NCBI GenBank assembly: GCA_036277635.1
Contig: DASUMP010000014.1
Span: 1-16,351, forward strand
DNA: 16,351 bases
Source: DASUMP01 sp036277635
Lineage (GTDB): Bacteria; Actinomycetota; Acidimicrobiia; IMCC26256; PALSA-610
Direction: 5' to 3'
The notes beneath the pieces were generated by a model that saw only the letters and a program-made list of their open reading frames with translations, searched no databases and was not told the origin of the DNA. Below are positions 1 to 6,761 of the stretch, in pieces; positions within the stretch are counted from its first letter, which is position 1; each line of letters opens with the position of its first letter. Position numbers and translations under genes: made by a program.

Positions 1-1
1 G

Positions 2-199
2 ATGCTGATGGGTCGCGACACCGCGAGTGGCGGCATGGTGCAAGAGCTCACGCTGTTCTCGCCCGGCCCGTCGATCTACGGCGGCACCGACCAGGTGCAG
101 CGCAACATCATCGGCGAACGAGTGCTCGGGTTGCCGAAGGAACCGGGTCCGCCGAAGGAGACGCCGTTCCGCGAGCTCGCGGTCGGCACCCAGCGCTGA
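2..199 (+). CDS. Acyl-CoA dehydrogenase, C-terminal end (5' truncated by window)
   Basis: This is the last 65 codons of an acyl-CoA dehydrogenase, the FAD enzyme that introduces the alpha,beta double bond in acyl-CoA during beta-oxidation. Seen: the frame is open from the first bases of the window and ends with TGA at 197-199. It carries the C-terminal signature IYGGTDQVQRNIIGERVLGL, which matches the family motif GGT-(x)2-(I/V)QRNIIxERVLGLP that closes the last helix of the dehydrogenase fold. The start and the FAD and catalytic regions lie upstream of the window, so substrate chain length cannot be judged. An LLM oxidoreductase follows 25 bases later on the same strand, so the two are probably co-transcribed. 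The first in-window ATG is an internal Met, not the real start. Confidence 0.9.
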   Translation: MLMGRDTASGGMVQELTLFSPGPSIYGGTDQVQRNIIGERVLGLPKEPGPPKETPFRELAVGTQR

Positions 200-224
200 A
201 CCCGTCGACCGATCGGGGCACGCG

Positions 225-1106
225 GTGAAGGTCGGGATCGCGCTGCCGTCGATGGTCGCGGGCTTCGATCGCGCCGGGATGCTCGCGTGGATGCGCGGTG
301 CCGACGCGGGCCCGTTCTCCGTGCTCGGCGTCGGCGAACGGATCTCGTATCCCGCGCAGGAGATGATGGCGATGCTCGCCGCCGCAGCCGCGGTGACGGA
401 GCGGATCGGGCTCGAAGCCACCGTGAGCATCACGCCGATGCACTCCGCGGTGCACGTCGCCAAGCAAGCCGCGACGATCGACGTGGTCTCCGGCGGTCGC
501 TTCACCCTCGGTGTCGGCGTGGGCGGCCGCGACGAGGACTACCGCGCCGTCGACGCGAGCTTCGAGAGGCGTCACGTGCGTCTCGACGAGCAGGTCGACG
601 TCATGCGCCGGGTGTGGCGGGGCGAGCCGCCGTTCCCAGGCGTGGGGCCCGTCGGTCCGGCTCCGGTGCAGCCGGGTGGCCCGCGTGTGCTGACCGGCGC
701 GATGGGTCCGAAGTCGATGGCGCGCTCGGCGCACTGGGCCGACGGGATCGCGGGCTTCGACCTCGGCGGCGACCCCGCGAGCGTGAACGGCACGTTCCGC
801 GCGTTCGAGGCGGCGTGGCGCGCCGCCGGACGCGCGGGTGCGCCGTACCTCCAGACGTCGTTCTGGTTCGGGTTGCTCCCCGACGCGGCCGAGCGGGTGC
901 CTGCGTACGCGCACCGCTACCTGTCGATCTTCGGCGATCGCGCGGCGCAGCAGATGGCGGCGATGGTGCGCGCCACGGATGCCTCGGCCGTCAGGGAACG
1001 GCTGCGCGCGATCGCGGAGGTCGGCGCCGACGAGGTGATCCTCGTCGCGACCACGACCGACCCCGACGAGCTCGCGCGCGCCGTCGAGCTCGTCGGCTCG
1101 CTGTAG
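225..1106 (+). CDS. LLM-class flavin/F420-dependent oxidoreductase
   Basis: A luciferase-like monooxygenase-fold (TIM-barrel) oxidoreductase of 293 residues. Family members use FMN or coenzyme F420 to oxidise or reduce small organic substrates; the substrate here is unknown. Seen: an N-terminal beta strand VKVGIALPS, a region ITPMHSAVHVAKQAATIDVVS followed by GGRFTLGVGVGGRDEDY, which is the usual LLM block (substrate-independent S/GGR-F-LGVGxG loop), and a C-terminal helix-strand ADEVILVATTTDPDELA. I chose GTG at 225 because the protein then begins directly with the first barrel strand. The open frame extends upstream to 27, but that extension is antiparallel noise over the dehydrogenase end and is Arg-rich. 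The Shine-Dalgarno is weak (GGGG about 8 bases upstream). The gene ends 10 bases before the stop of the convergent ferritin-like gene. Confidence 0.88.
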   Translation: MKVGIALPSMVAGFDRAGMLAWMRGADAGPFSVLGVGERISYPAQEMMAMLAAAAAVTERIGLEATVSITPMHSAVHVAKQAATIDVVSGGRFTLGVGVGGRDEDYRAVDASFERRHVRLDEQVDVMRRVWRGEPPFPGVGPVGPAPVQPGGPRVLTGAMGPKSMARSAHWADGIAGFDLGGDPASVNGTFRAFEAAWRAAGRAGAPYLQTSFWFGLLPDAAERVPAYAHRYLSIFGDRAAQQMAAMVRATDASAVRERLRAIAEVGADEVILVATTTDPDELARAVELVGSL

Positions 1107-1116
1107 TCGCGGCGCG

Positions 1117-2235
1117 CTACTCGCCCGCGGCGGCGCGGTCGGCCGCGACCGCGTCGAGCAGCTCGTACTCCATCTCGGTGTCGACGTGGTCTTCGTACTC
1201 GATCACGCCGATCTCGGTGAACTGCTGGCGGAGCCATCCGTCGCCGGCGTCGAGCAGCCCGAGCTTCTTGCAGTTCGGGACGATCTTCGAGAACAGCGCG
1301 GCTTGGAACGGGTTCTGACCCATCGAGCGGAGCTGGAACATGAACTCGGTGATCGTGCGACGGTCGACGCCCATGCGGTCCCAGACCGTGTGCATCATCA
1401 ACCGGTTCCGCATCCGGAGCGCGGCGTCGAACGCGAACTCCTGACGTTCCCTGATCTCGGCGCCCGACAGCTCCTCGTAGTACTCCTTCAACGACAGCAC
1501 GCCGAACGCGACATGGCGCGCTTCGTCGGCCATCACGTAGCGGAGCAGCCGCTTGAGCAGCGGTTCCTGCGTGATCGCGTGCATGAAGCCGAACGCCGCG
1601 AGCGCGAGTCCCTCGACCATGATCTGCATGCCGAGGTAGGTGATGTCCCAACGCTCGTCGTTGATGATGTCGTCGATGAGGAGCTGCAGGTTCGCGTTGA
1701 CCGGGTAGTGGCCGTCGAGCTTCTCGTCGAGGTAGCGGGCGAACACCTCGACGTGCCGTGCTTCGTCCATGACCTGCGTCGCCGCGTAGTACTTCGCGTC
1801 GATCCACGGCACCGTCTCGACGATCTTCGCGGTGCAGATGAGCGCGCCCTGCTCCCCGTGGAGGAACTGGCTGAGCCGCCAGTTGAACATCTCCATCTGG
1901 AGTCGGGTCCATTCCTTGTCGCCCCACGAGCGGACGGGCGACCCTTCGATGTCGGTCATCATCTGCTGCGCCCACGCGGTGGCACCGCTCATCTCGCGCG
2001 CCACTTGCTCCTGGTCGACGTCGGTCGACCAGTCGAGCTCGGTGGCGCCGTTCCACTGGGACGCCTTCGCCTTCTCGTAGAGCTTGCCGAGACCGGCGCG
2101 GGTGCGTTCGTAGTCCCACGTGAAGATCGCGTCACCGTGCACGGTGGTGGCGTGGACGAGCTCGCCGAAGTCGACGGCGTCGTCGGCCAGGATCGACTCG
2201 ATGTCGTCGTGCGCGGGTCGTTCGGTGGCGGTCAT
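1117..2235 (-). CDS. Ferritin-like diiron protein (R2-like oxygenase)
   Basis: A 372-residue soluble protein with a complete carboxylate-bridged diiron site in a four-helix bundle. Seen: E128 in HGEQG, E158 and H161 in the first DEARH, E208 in VEGLAL, and E238 and H241 in the second DEARH. This is the E...ExxH...E...ExxH ligand pattern of ferritin-like oxygenases and oxidases (R2 of ribonucleotide reductase, AurF-type N-oxygenases, acyl desaturases). Which reaction it performs is not readable from sequence. It lacks obvious ribonucleotide-reductase radical-transfer context, and no large subunit is adjacent, so I do not call it NrdB. The start is ATG at 2235, with GGGAGG six bases upstream on the minus strand. 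The longer open frame to 2745 only mirrors the opposite gene. It is divergent from an LLM oxidoreductase, a pairing that suggests oxidative catabolism (inference). Confidence 0.88.
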   Translation of the reverse strand: MTATERPAHDDIESILADDAVDFGELVHATTVHGDAIFTWDYERTRAGLGKLYEKAKASQWNGATELDWSTDVDQEQVAREMSGATAWAQQMMTDIEGSPVRSWGDKEWTRLQMEMFNWRLSQFLHGEQGALICTAKIVETVPWIDAKYYAATQVMDEARHVEVFARYLDEKLDGHYPVNANLQLLIDDIINDERWDITYLGMQIMVEGLALAAFGFMHAITQEPLLKRLLRYVMADEARHVAFGVLSLKEYYEELSGAEIRERQEFAFDAALRMRNRLMMHTVWDRMGVDRRTITEFMFQLRSMGQNPFQAALFSKIVPNCKKLGLLDAGDGWLRQQFTEIGVIEYEDHVDTEMEYELLDAVAADRAAAGE

Positions 2236-2307
2236 GGTGCCTCCCCGAGGCAACTCGTTCGCGAGACCGCAACCGTAACGCCGGACGCCCGCCTCGCACA
2301 CTCCGGG

Positions 2308-2321
2308 GCTGGTCGACCAGC
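2308..2321. promoter_or_regulatory. 14-bp perfect palindrome, candidate operator
   Basis: GCTGGTCGACCAGC is a perfect 14-base palindrome in the 118-base region between the divergent ferritin-like gene (start 2235) and LLM gene (start 2354). Its position, 33 bases before the LLM start and 73 before the other, fits a repressor site acting on one or both promoters. A TACGGT element on the minus strand (2277 down to 2272) could be the -10 of the ferritin-like gene. No regulator gene is adjacent, so the binding protein is unknown. Confidence 0.35.
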
Positions 2322-2353
2322 ATGGCGCACCCGCCGCCGACCGAGAGGACACC

Positions 2354-3481
2354 GTGGAGTTCGGGATCTTCGTCCAGGGCCACTTCCCGCCGTCGAAGCG
2401 CGCCGTCGCGACCGACCCGGCCGAGGCCGAGCACCGCATGCTCCTCGACGAGGTCGAGATCGTGCGGGCGGCCGATCGCGCCGGGTTCAAGTACGTGTGG
2501 GCCACCGAGCACCACTTCCTCGACGAGTACTCGCACCTGTCGGCGAACGAGGTGTTCCTCTCCTTCTGCGCCGGCGTGACGGAGCGCATCCATCTCGGTT
2601 CGGGCATCTTCAACATCACCGCGCCCGTGAACCACCCGGCGCGCGTCGCCGAGCGCGTCGCGATGCTCGACCACCTGTCGAACGGTCGGTTCGAGTTCGG
2701 CACCGGTCGCGGCTCGTCGACCACCGAGCAGCGCGGCTTCGGCATCGACGACCCGGCCGAGACGCGCGAGTGGTACGACGAGACGATCGGCGAGTTCGTG
2801 AAGATGTGGGCGCCGGGCGACTACGCGCACGACGGCGCGCGGTGGTCGATGCCGACGCGCACCGTGTTGCCGAAGCCGTGGTCGAAGCCGCATCCGCCGA
2901 TGTGGGTCGCGGCCGGCAGTCCGTCGACGTACGAGCGGGCGGCGCAGCTGGGGCTGGGCGTCCTCGGGTTCAACGTGGGTTCGGCCGACGACCTGCGTCC
3001 GCACGTGCAGGCGTACAAGCACGCGATCCGCGACGCGCGCCCGGTCGGCGCGTTCGTGAACGACAACGTGATGATCACCGGCGTGATGATCTGCGCGGAG
3101 ACCACGGCGGAGGCACGGGCGCTCGCCACCCGCAGCGGCGTCGGGTACCTCCAGAGCCTCGTGTTCCGCTACCTCGACACGTTCCCGCGTCCCGACGGCA
3201 TCCCGGAGTGGCCCGCGCTGATCCCCGAACCGACCGCCGACGACTTCGAGTGGCGGATCGACGCGGGCCTGATGGTCTGCGGCGACCCCGACGAGTGCGC
3301 GGCGCAGATCGAGCGCAAGCTCGACATCGGCTTCGACCAGTTCTGCTTCTCGTACCCGATCGGCCTCAGCGCCGAGGAGTCGATCCGTTCGATCGACCTG
3401 TTCGGTCGCGAGGTGCTGCCGCGCTTCGACACCGACCCGATGCACCGCAGCACCCGCAACCGCCTCGCGGCACTCGGATGA
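2354..3481 (+). CDS. LLM-class flavin-dependent oxidoreductase
   Basis: A 375-residue luciferase-like monooxygenase. Seen: N-terminal barrel strand MEFGIFVQGHFPP, the motif YVWATEHHFLDEYS (the W-x-x-EHH block typical of alkanal-monooxygenase-like LLM proteins), SGIFNITAPVNHPARVAERV, then DHLSNGRFEFGTGRGSSTTE (the conserved LS-x-GR-x-(x)2-G-x-GRG phosphate-binding loop), and a C-terminal GDPDECAAQIERKL segment. In LLM families this last segment normally precedes the final barrel strand. EHH-type members are usually FMN-dependent and work with a flavin reductase, but F420 use cannot be excluded. The GTG start at 2354 is supported by GAGAGG eight bases upstream. It is the first gene of a same-strand run: its TGA overlaps the ATG of the acetyltransferase, so translation is probably coupled. 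Confidence 0.9.
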   Translation: MEFGIFVQGHFPPSKRAVATDPAEAEHRMLLDEVEIVRAADRAGFKYVWATEHHFLDEYSHLSANEVFLSFCAGVTERIHLGSGIFNITAPVNHPARVAERVAMLDHLSNGRFEFGTGRGSSTTEQRGFGIDDPAETREWYDETIGEFVKMWAPGDYAHDGARWSMPTRTVLPKPWSKPHPPMWVAAGSPSTYERAAQLGLGVLGFNVGSADDLRPHVQAYKHAIRDARPVGAFVNDNVMITGVMICAETTAEARALATRSGVGYLQSLVFRYLDTFPRPDGIPEWPALIPEPTADDFEWRIDAGLMVCGDPDECAAQIERKLDIGFDQFCFSYPIGLSAEESIRSIDLFGREVLPRFDTDPMHRSTRNRLAALG

Positions 3482-4041
3482 GCAGCCGCGGCGACCGCAC
3501 GCTGACCGATGGTGTCGTGCTCCTGCGGCCGCCGTCGCCCACCGACGCCGAAGACGTCGCGCGTGCGGTCTTCGCGACGCTCCCCGAGCTCCGGGCGTAC
3601 ATGCCGTGGGCGAGCGACGCGTACGACGTCGAGTCGGCGCGGCAATGGATCGCGAGCGTCGCCGCGGGCGCGGAGCACGGCTTCCTCGTGTTCGAGGTCG
3701 ACGATCCGCGCACCGTCGTCGGCTCGTGCGGGTTGAACCAGCTCGACCCGCTCAACCTCAGCGCGAACCTCGGCTACTGGATCCGCACGGCGAACACGGG
3801 CCGCGGTCTCGCGACGCGCGCGACGCGCCTCGTCGCCCGATTCGGTCACGACGATCTCGGGTTGCACTGCATCCGCATCTCCGCGTCGGTCGAGAACGTC
3901 GCCAGCTGCCGGGTGGCCGAGCGCGCCGGCGGCCGCCTCGACGGCACCGTGCGCGGCCGCCTCCTGCTCGGCGGCCGCCACCACGACGCCCGCCTCTACA
4001 CGCTCCTCCCCGGCGAGGTCACCGACGACCCCGGCTGGTGA
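3478..4041 (+). CDS. GNAT-family N-acetyltransferase (RimJ/RimL-like)
   Basis: A 187-residue GCN5-related acetyltransferase of the RimJ/RimL branch, which transfers acetyl from acetyl-CoA to an amine (protein N-terminus, small molecule or antibiotic). Seen: N-terminal LLRPPSPTDAEDVARAV, the central strand VVGSCGLNQLDPLNLSANLG, motif A as GYWIRTANTGRGLATRATR with the RGLAT acetyl-CoA pyrophosphate loop, and motif B as ISASVENVASCRVAERAGG. The last matches the family pattern in which an N-x-x-S-x-x-x-x-E-x-x-G stretch follows the binding loop. Length is normal for the family. The ATG at 3478 overlaps the upstream TGA (ATGA), which fixes the start. The substrate cannot be told from sequence. Confidence 0.9.
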   Translation: MSSRGDRTLTDGVVLLRPPSPTDAEDVARAVFATLPELRAYMPWASDAYDVESARQWIASVAAGAEHGFLVFEVDDPRTVVGSCGLNQLDPLNLSANLGYWIRTANTGRGLATRATRLVARFGHDDLGLHCIRISASVENVASCRVAERAGGRLDGTVRGRLLLGGRHHDARLYTLLPGEVTDDPGW

Positions 4042-4055
4042 GCGATCCGGTTCGG

Positions 4056-4061
4056 CAGAAT
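4056..4061 (+). promoter_or_regulatory. Candidate -10 element for leaderless alaX transcript
   Basis: CAGAAT lies six bases before the ATG at 4068. A -10 hexamer this close to the start codon would place the transcript start at or near the A of ATG, as in leaderless mRNAs, which are common in actinobacteria. There is no purine-rich ribosome-binding site between 4042 and 4067, which agrees with this. No clear -35 is seen. Confidence 0.35.
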
Positions 4062-4067
4062 GCACGT

Positions 4068-4769
4068 ATGACCGAGCTGCTCTACCTGCGCGACGCGTAC
4101 CTGCGGGAGTTCGACGCGACCGTGGTGGCGGTCGACGGCGATCGCGTGGCGCTCGACCGCACCGCCTTCTACCCGACGGGCGGGGGCCAGCCGCACGACA
4201 CGGGCCGGCTCGGCGACGCGGTGGTCACGAGCGTGCGCAAGGAGGGTGAGCACGTGTGGCACACGCTCGACGGCGCGGCGCCCGAGGTCGGCTCCCTGGT
4301 CCACGGTGTGATCGAGTGGGATCGGCGTCACCGGTTGATGCGCACGCACACCGCGATGCACGTGCTGTGCGGCGTCATCTGGAACGAGTGGGGCAACGCG
4401 GTGACCGGCGGCAACATGGAGCCGCTCGAAGCGCGCATGGACTTCGAGTTCGACCCGCTCCCCGACGGCTTCGCGGCCCGCGTGCAGGAGCTCGTCAACG
4501 CGGAGATCGCAGCCGACCGCCCGATCGAGGTCTCGTTCCTGCCGCGCGACACGGCGCTCGCCGACGCCGATCTCATCCGCACCAAGGTGAACCTCATCCC
4601 GGAGTCGGTGGCCGAGATCCGCGTGGTCGACATCGTCGGCCTCGACAAGCAAGCTGACGGCGGGACGCACGTCGGCTCGACCGGCGAGATCGGTCGATTC
4701 GAGGTCGTGAAGACCGAGTCCAAGGGCAAGGGCAACAAGCGCATCCGCGTCCGTGTGCACGACGCGTGA
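4068..4769 (+). CDS. Alanyl-tRNA editing protein (AlaX type)
   Basis: A free-standing editing domain of 233 residues, related to the editing half of alanyl-tRNA synthetase. Such proteins hydrolyse mischarged Ser-tRNA(Ala) or Gly-tRNA(Ala). Seen: the N-terminal TAFYPTGGGQPHDTG (residues 32-46), which is the AlaX-M/L hallmark for the OB-like domain; the zinc motif H94-x-x-x-H98 in RTHTAMHVL; and the second zinc motif region ADGGTHVGSTGEIG with H201. In the common C-G-G-T-H version a Cys stands where D197 is found here. There is no aminoacylation domain, and the length matches AlaX-M. The ATG at 4068 lacks a Shine-Dalgarno but has a -10-like hexamer just upstream. It sits 26 bases after the acetyltransferase. 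Confidence 0.92.
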   Translation: MTELLYLRDAYLREFDATVVAVDGDRVALDRTAFYPTGGGQPHDTGRLGDAVVTSVRKEGEHVWHTLDGAAPEVGSLVHGVIEWDRRHRLMRTHTAMHVLCGVIWNEWGNAVTGGNMEPLEARMDFEFDPLPDGFAARVQELVNAEIAADRPIEVSFLPRDTALADADLIRTKVNLIPESVAEIRVVDIVGLDKQADGGTHVGSTGEIGRFEVVKTESKGKGNKRIRVRVHDA

Positions 4770-4783
4770 GGTGAGCTGCCGTC

Positions 4784-5380
4784 GTGCTCGCTGAGCTCCT
4801 CACGTCACCCGGGGTCGTCGAACAGTGCGTGTTGCGGTCGCGCTTCGGGTTCCTCGCGCTCCACGGCGGCTTGGAGCAGGGGACCGCGGAGATCGCGCGG
4901 GAAGCGGCCGAAGGCGCCGGCGCGTCGTACTACGCGGTCGTCCAACCGGCGGGCTTTCGGTGGCACGTGCCGTCGCATCGCTTCGCGGCCGGGGCGTCGA
5001 CCGCCCTCGACGAGTTCTGCGCGCACGTCGAGGTCGCGGTCTCGGTGCACGGGTTCGGTCGGGCCGGATGGTGGACCCGGTTGCCGCTCGGCGGCACGAA
5101 CCGCGAGCTCGCGGCCGAGCTCGCCGACGAGCTGCGCCACGCGCTGCCGGGCTACGAGCCGATCACCGACCTCGACCAGATCCCGGCCGAGCTGCGGGGC
5201 CTGCATGCGCAGAACCCCGTGAACCGCTGCCGGCGCGGCGGCGTGCAGCTCGAGCTCCCGCCCCGGGTGCGTGGCCTCGGGCCGTACTGGGCCCGGTTGC
5301 GCCCCGGCGAGCCGTGCCCGCACCGTCAGCAGCTGATCGGAGCCCTCGTCGCGGTCGCTGAGATTGGTGTGGGGGCTTGA
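4784..5380 (+). CDS. Poly-gamma-glutamate hydrolase family protein
   Basis: A 198-residue member of the PghP/YjqB family (once called phage-related replication protein). These are zinc-dependent amidohydrolases that cut poly-gamma-glutamate; activity in this lineage is inferred. Seen: LALHGGLEQGTAEIAREAA at 24-42, matching the family motif HGG-x-x-E-x-G-T-x-E-x-A with H27 and E31 as probable zinc ligands; SVHGF with H89; and NPVNRCRRGGVQLELPP at 144-160, the conserved N-x-C-x-x-GVQLE block with E157. No signal peptide is visible, so it probably acts in the cytoplasm, unlike secreted capsule depolymerases. GTG at 4784 follows the AlaX stop by 14 bases with GAGGTGAG between them as a partial ribosome-binding site. 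It likely shares a transcript with AlaX. Confidence 0.85.
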   Translation: MLAELLTSPGVVEQCVLRSRFGFLALHGGLEQGTAEIAREAAEGAGASYYAVVQPAGFRWHVPSHRFAAGASTALDEFCAHVEVAVSVHGFGRAGWWTRLPLGGTNRELAAELADELRHALPGYEPITDLDQIPAELRGLHAQNPVNRCRRGGVQLELPPRVRGLGPYWARLRPGEPCPHRQQLIGALVAVAEIGVGA

Positions 5381-5405
5381 CCCGGGAAGAAATCTTGCGC
5401 ATGAT
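5377..5405 (+). promoter_or_regulatory. Predicted sigma-70-type promoter of hsp20
   Basis: TTGACC (5377-5382) and CATGAT (5400-5405) are spaced by 17 bases, matching the TTGACA/TATAAT consensus at five and four positions. The promoter overlaps the stop codon of the preceding gene. The stretch 5383-5422 is the most AT-rich in the neighbourhood. No HAIR (CTTGAGT-N7-ACTCAAG) or CIRCE element is present, so heat control, if any, uses another route. Downstream, CAGGC (5423-5427) and GCCTG (5437-5441) form a short inverted repeat in the predicted leader. Confidence 0.45.
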
Positions 5406-5464
5406 GACATCAACTTTTCTGACAGGCGAACGAACAGCCTGAACGGTCAGTCAGGGAGGTTGTC

Positions 5465-5944
5465 ATGACCACGAGATTCGTCCCGCTCTCGAGCATCGAC
5501 CGCTTCACGAGCGACTTCTTCGACCGGGCGTGGCGCGAGGTCGCCCCCCGGATGGACCGCCAGATCCCCGTCGACGCGTACCAGCGCGACGAGGACTTGT
5601 TCGTGCACTTCGACCTGCCGGGCGTGCGCGAGGACGACATCGAGCTGTCGCTCGAGCGGCGGGTCCTCTCGGTGCGCGCCGAGCGGCGCTACTCGATGCA
5701 CGACGGCGACCAGGTCCTGATGGCGGAGCGCCCGTGGGGCACGTTGTCGCGCCAGATCGTGCTGGGCGACACGCTCGACGCCAACCGGGTGAGCGCGTCG
5801 TTCGACAACGGCGTGCTGACCGTGCGCGTCCCGCTCGCGCAGAACGCGAAGTCGCGCCGCATCGAGATCACGCACGCGCCGGTGCAGACCGACTCGAAGG
5901 AGATCGCCACCGACGACGCGCGCGACGAGGTCACTGCCGGCTGA
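5465..5944 (+). CDS. Hsp20/alpha-crystallin small heat-shock protein
   Basis: A 159-residue ATP-independent holdase chaperone that binds unfolding proteins in the cytoplasm. Seen: an N-terminal arm (1-33) with FTSDFFDRAWREV, an alpha-crystallin domain at about 34-136 beginning IPVDAYQRDEDLFVHFDLPG, the family signature ASFDNGVLTVRVPL at 111-124 (A-x-x-x-N-GVL-x-(V/I)-x-(V/I)P), and a C-terminal I-x-I (IEI, 133-135), the segment that docks between dimers in oligomers. The short acidic tail is typical. ATG at 5465 has AGGGAGG five bases upstream, an almost ideal ribosome-binding site. The gene is preceded by its own promoter and followed by a strong hairpin, so it is probably monocistronic. Confidence 0.95.
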   Translation: MTTRFVPLSSIDRFTSDFFDRAWREVAPRMDRQIPVDAYQRDEDLFVHFDLPGVREDDIELSLERRVLSVRAERRYSMHDGDQVLMAERPWGTLSRQIVLGDTLDANRVSASFDNGVLTVRVPLAQNAKSRRIEITHAPVQTDSKEIATDDARDEVTAG

Positions 5945-5962
5945 CCGGTGGTGGTGACGGCC

Positions 5963-5996
5963 CCGACGCGCCCGGCGTTCGCCCCGGGCGCGTCGG
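5963..5996. terminator. Strong hairpin, probable bidirectional terminator
   Basis: The arms 5963-5975 (CCGACGCGCCCGG) and 5984-5996 (CCGGGCGCGTCGG) are perfectly complementary over 13 bases, with an 8-base loop. It lies between the stops of two convergent genes, hsp20 (5944) and the histidine phosphatase (6026), and can fold on either strand. There is no T-tract, as is common for terminators in GC-rich actinobacteria. Confidence 0.7.
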
Positions 5997-6022
5997 CGCG
6001 TCGGCGCGTCGGCGCGTCGGCG
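5991..6022. repeat. Tandem repeat, four perfect copies of an 8-bp unit
   Basis: Four exact copies of CGTCGGCG run head to tail and end 3 bases before the phosphatase stop codon. The first copy overlaps the 3' arm of the hairpin at 5963-5996, so later copies share the CGTCGG that closes the stem. The block is non-coding on both strands. Such a short repeat can change copy number by slippage. Confidence 0.9.
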
Positions 6023-6025
6023 CAC

Positions 6026-6706
6026 TCAGCCGAGGTGCGACGTGTCGTTGTAGCGCCGCAACGTCGTGCGGTCGGCGTGCACGACGATCTCGCTGATCGA
6101 CGCGTTGTCGGTGCCCGCGAACGCGAAGCGGCGCGATCCCGTCACCTGGTGGAGCACGTGGCCGATCACGCCGCCGTGCACCACCACCATCACACGTTCG
6201 TCGGGGTGCTGCGCGACGATGTGGTCGAGGCCGCGCCGGAGTCGGAGATCGAACGCGTCGAGCGGCTCGGCCCCGGGGATCACGTCCCAGCGTTCCTCGC
6301 GCCAGATCGCTTCGAACACCGGGTCGCCTTCGAGCGCGCGCAGGCGGAACGCGCCGCCCTCCCAGTCGCCGAGGAACACCTCGCGCAGGTCGGCGACCAC
6401 GATGGGCTCCAGTCCGATGCGCTGCGCGAGCGGGGCGGCGGTCTGGTGGGTGCGTTGCAGCGTCGTCACGTAGATCGCGTCGATGCGCTCGTGCTGCAGC
6501 CGATCGGCGAGACGCTCCGCCTGCTCGTGTCCGACCGGGTCGAGCGGGGGGTCGCCGTGGCCGTCGACGGTGGGGAACGGCCGCTCGGGGTGCGCGGGCT
6601 GCGACTCGCCGTGGCGCACGAGCAGGATCGTCGTCGCGCCCGCGGGCGCCTCGAAGCGGTACTGCCGGATCCCTTCTTCGGGCACGTCCTCGGACACGGC
6701 GGACAC
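6026..6706 (-). CDS. Histidine phosphatase family protein (phosphoglycerate mutase-like)
   Basis: A 226-residue member of the RHG histidine phosphatase superfamily, which uses a phospho-histidine intermediate to remove or move phosphate groups. Seen: LLVRHGESQ with catalytic R31-H32-G33-E34; R85 and E109 (in ADLREVFLGDWEGG), a position that in the family often acts as acid/base; and VVVHGGVIGHV with the second active-site H177. The overall layout resembles cofactor-independent broad-specificity phosphatases (CobC/PhoE-like) rather than glycolytic mutase. I place the start at GTG 6706 because GGAGGAG lies seven bases upstream; a second in-frame GTG is at 6697. The longer frame to 6829 is Arg-rich and overlaps the divergent thioesterase. 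The substrate is unknown. Confidence 0.88.
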   Translation of the reverse strand: MSAVSEDVPEEGIRQYRFEAPAGATTILLVRHGESQPAHPERPFPTVDGHGDPPLDPVGHEQAERLADRLQHERIDAIYVTTLQRTHQTAAPLAQRIGLEPIVVADLREVFLGDWEGGAFRLRALEGDPVFEAIWREERWDVIPGAEPLDAFDLRLRRGLDHIVAQHPDERVMVVVHGGVIGHVLHQVTGSRRFAFAGTDNASISEIVVHADRTTLRRYNDTSHLG

Positions 6707-6747
6707 GGAGCGACTCCTCCCACGCAGGCTGGTTCGGGGTCGCAGGG

Positions 6748-6753
6748 TACGGT
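6748..6753 (+). promoter_or_regulatory. Candidate -10 element for leaderless thioesterase transcript
   Basis: TACGGT (TAnnnT) ends eight bases before the ATG at 6762, and no Shine-Dalgarno is present in between. This is the arrangement expected for a leaderless mRNA. The gap to the divergent phosphatase start is only 55 bases, so the two promoters must be close or overlap. Confidence 0.4.
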
Positions 6754-6761
6754 CCGCCGCC

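Noticed and set aside
2132..3445. 437-codon minus-strand frame opposite the second LLM gene
   Set aside because: No motifs; composition is typical of an antisense shadow.
1186..4041. Very long plus-strand open frame (951 codons) across the ferritin-like and LLM genes
   Set aside because: It mirrors the true minus-strand and other-frame genes because of GC-rich third positions. Only the last 188 codons (3478-4041) are a real gene.
5389..5464. HAIR or CIRCE heat-shock operator before hsp20
   Set aside because: Neither the CTTGAGT-N7-ACTCAAG nor the TTAGCACTC-N9-GAGTGCTAA pattern is present.
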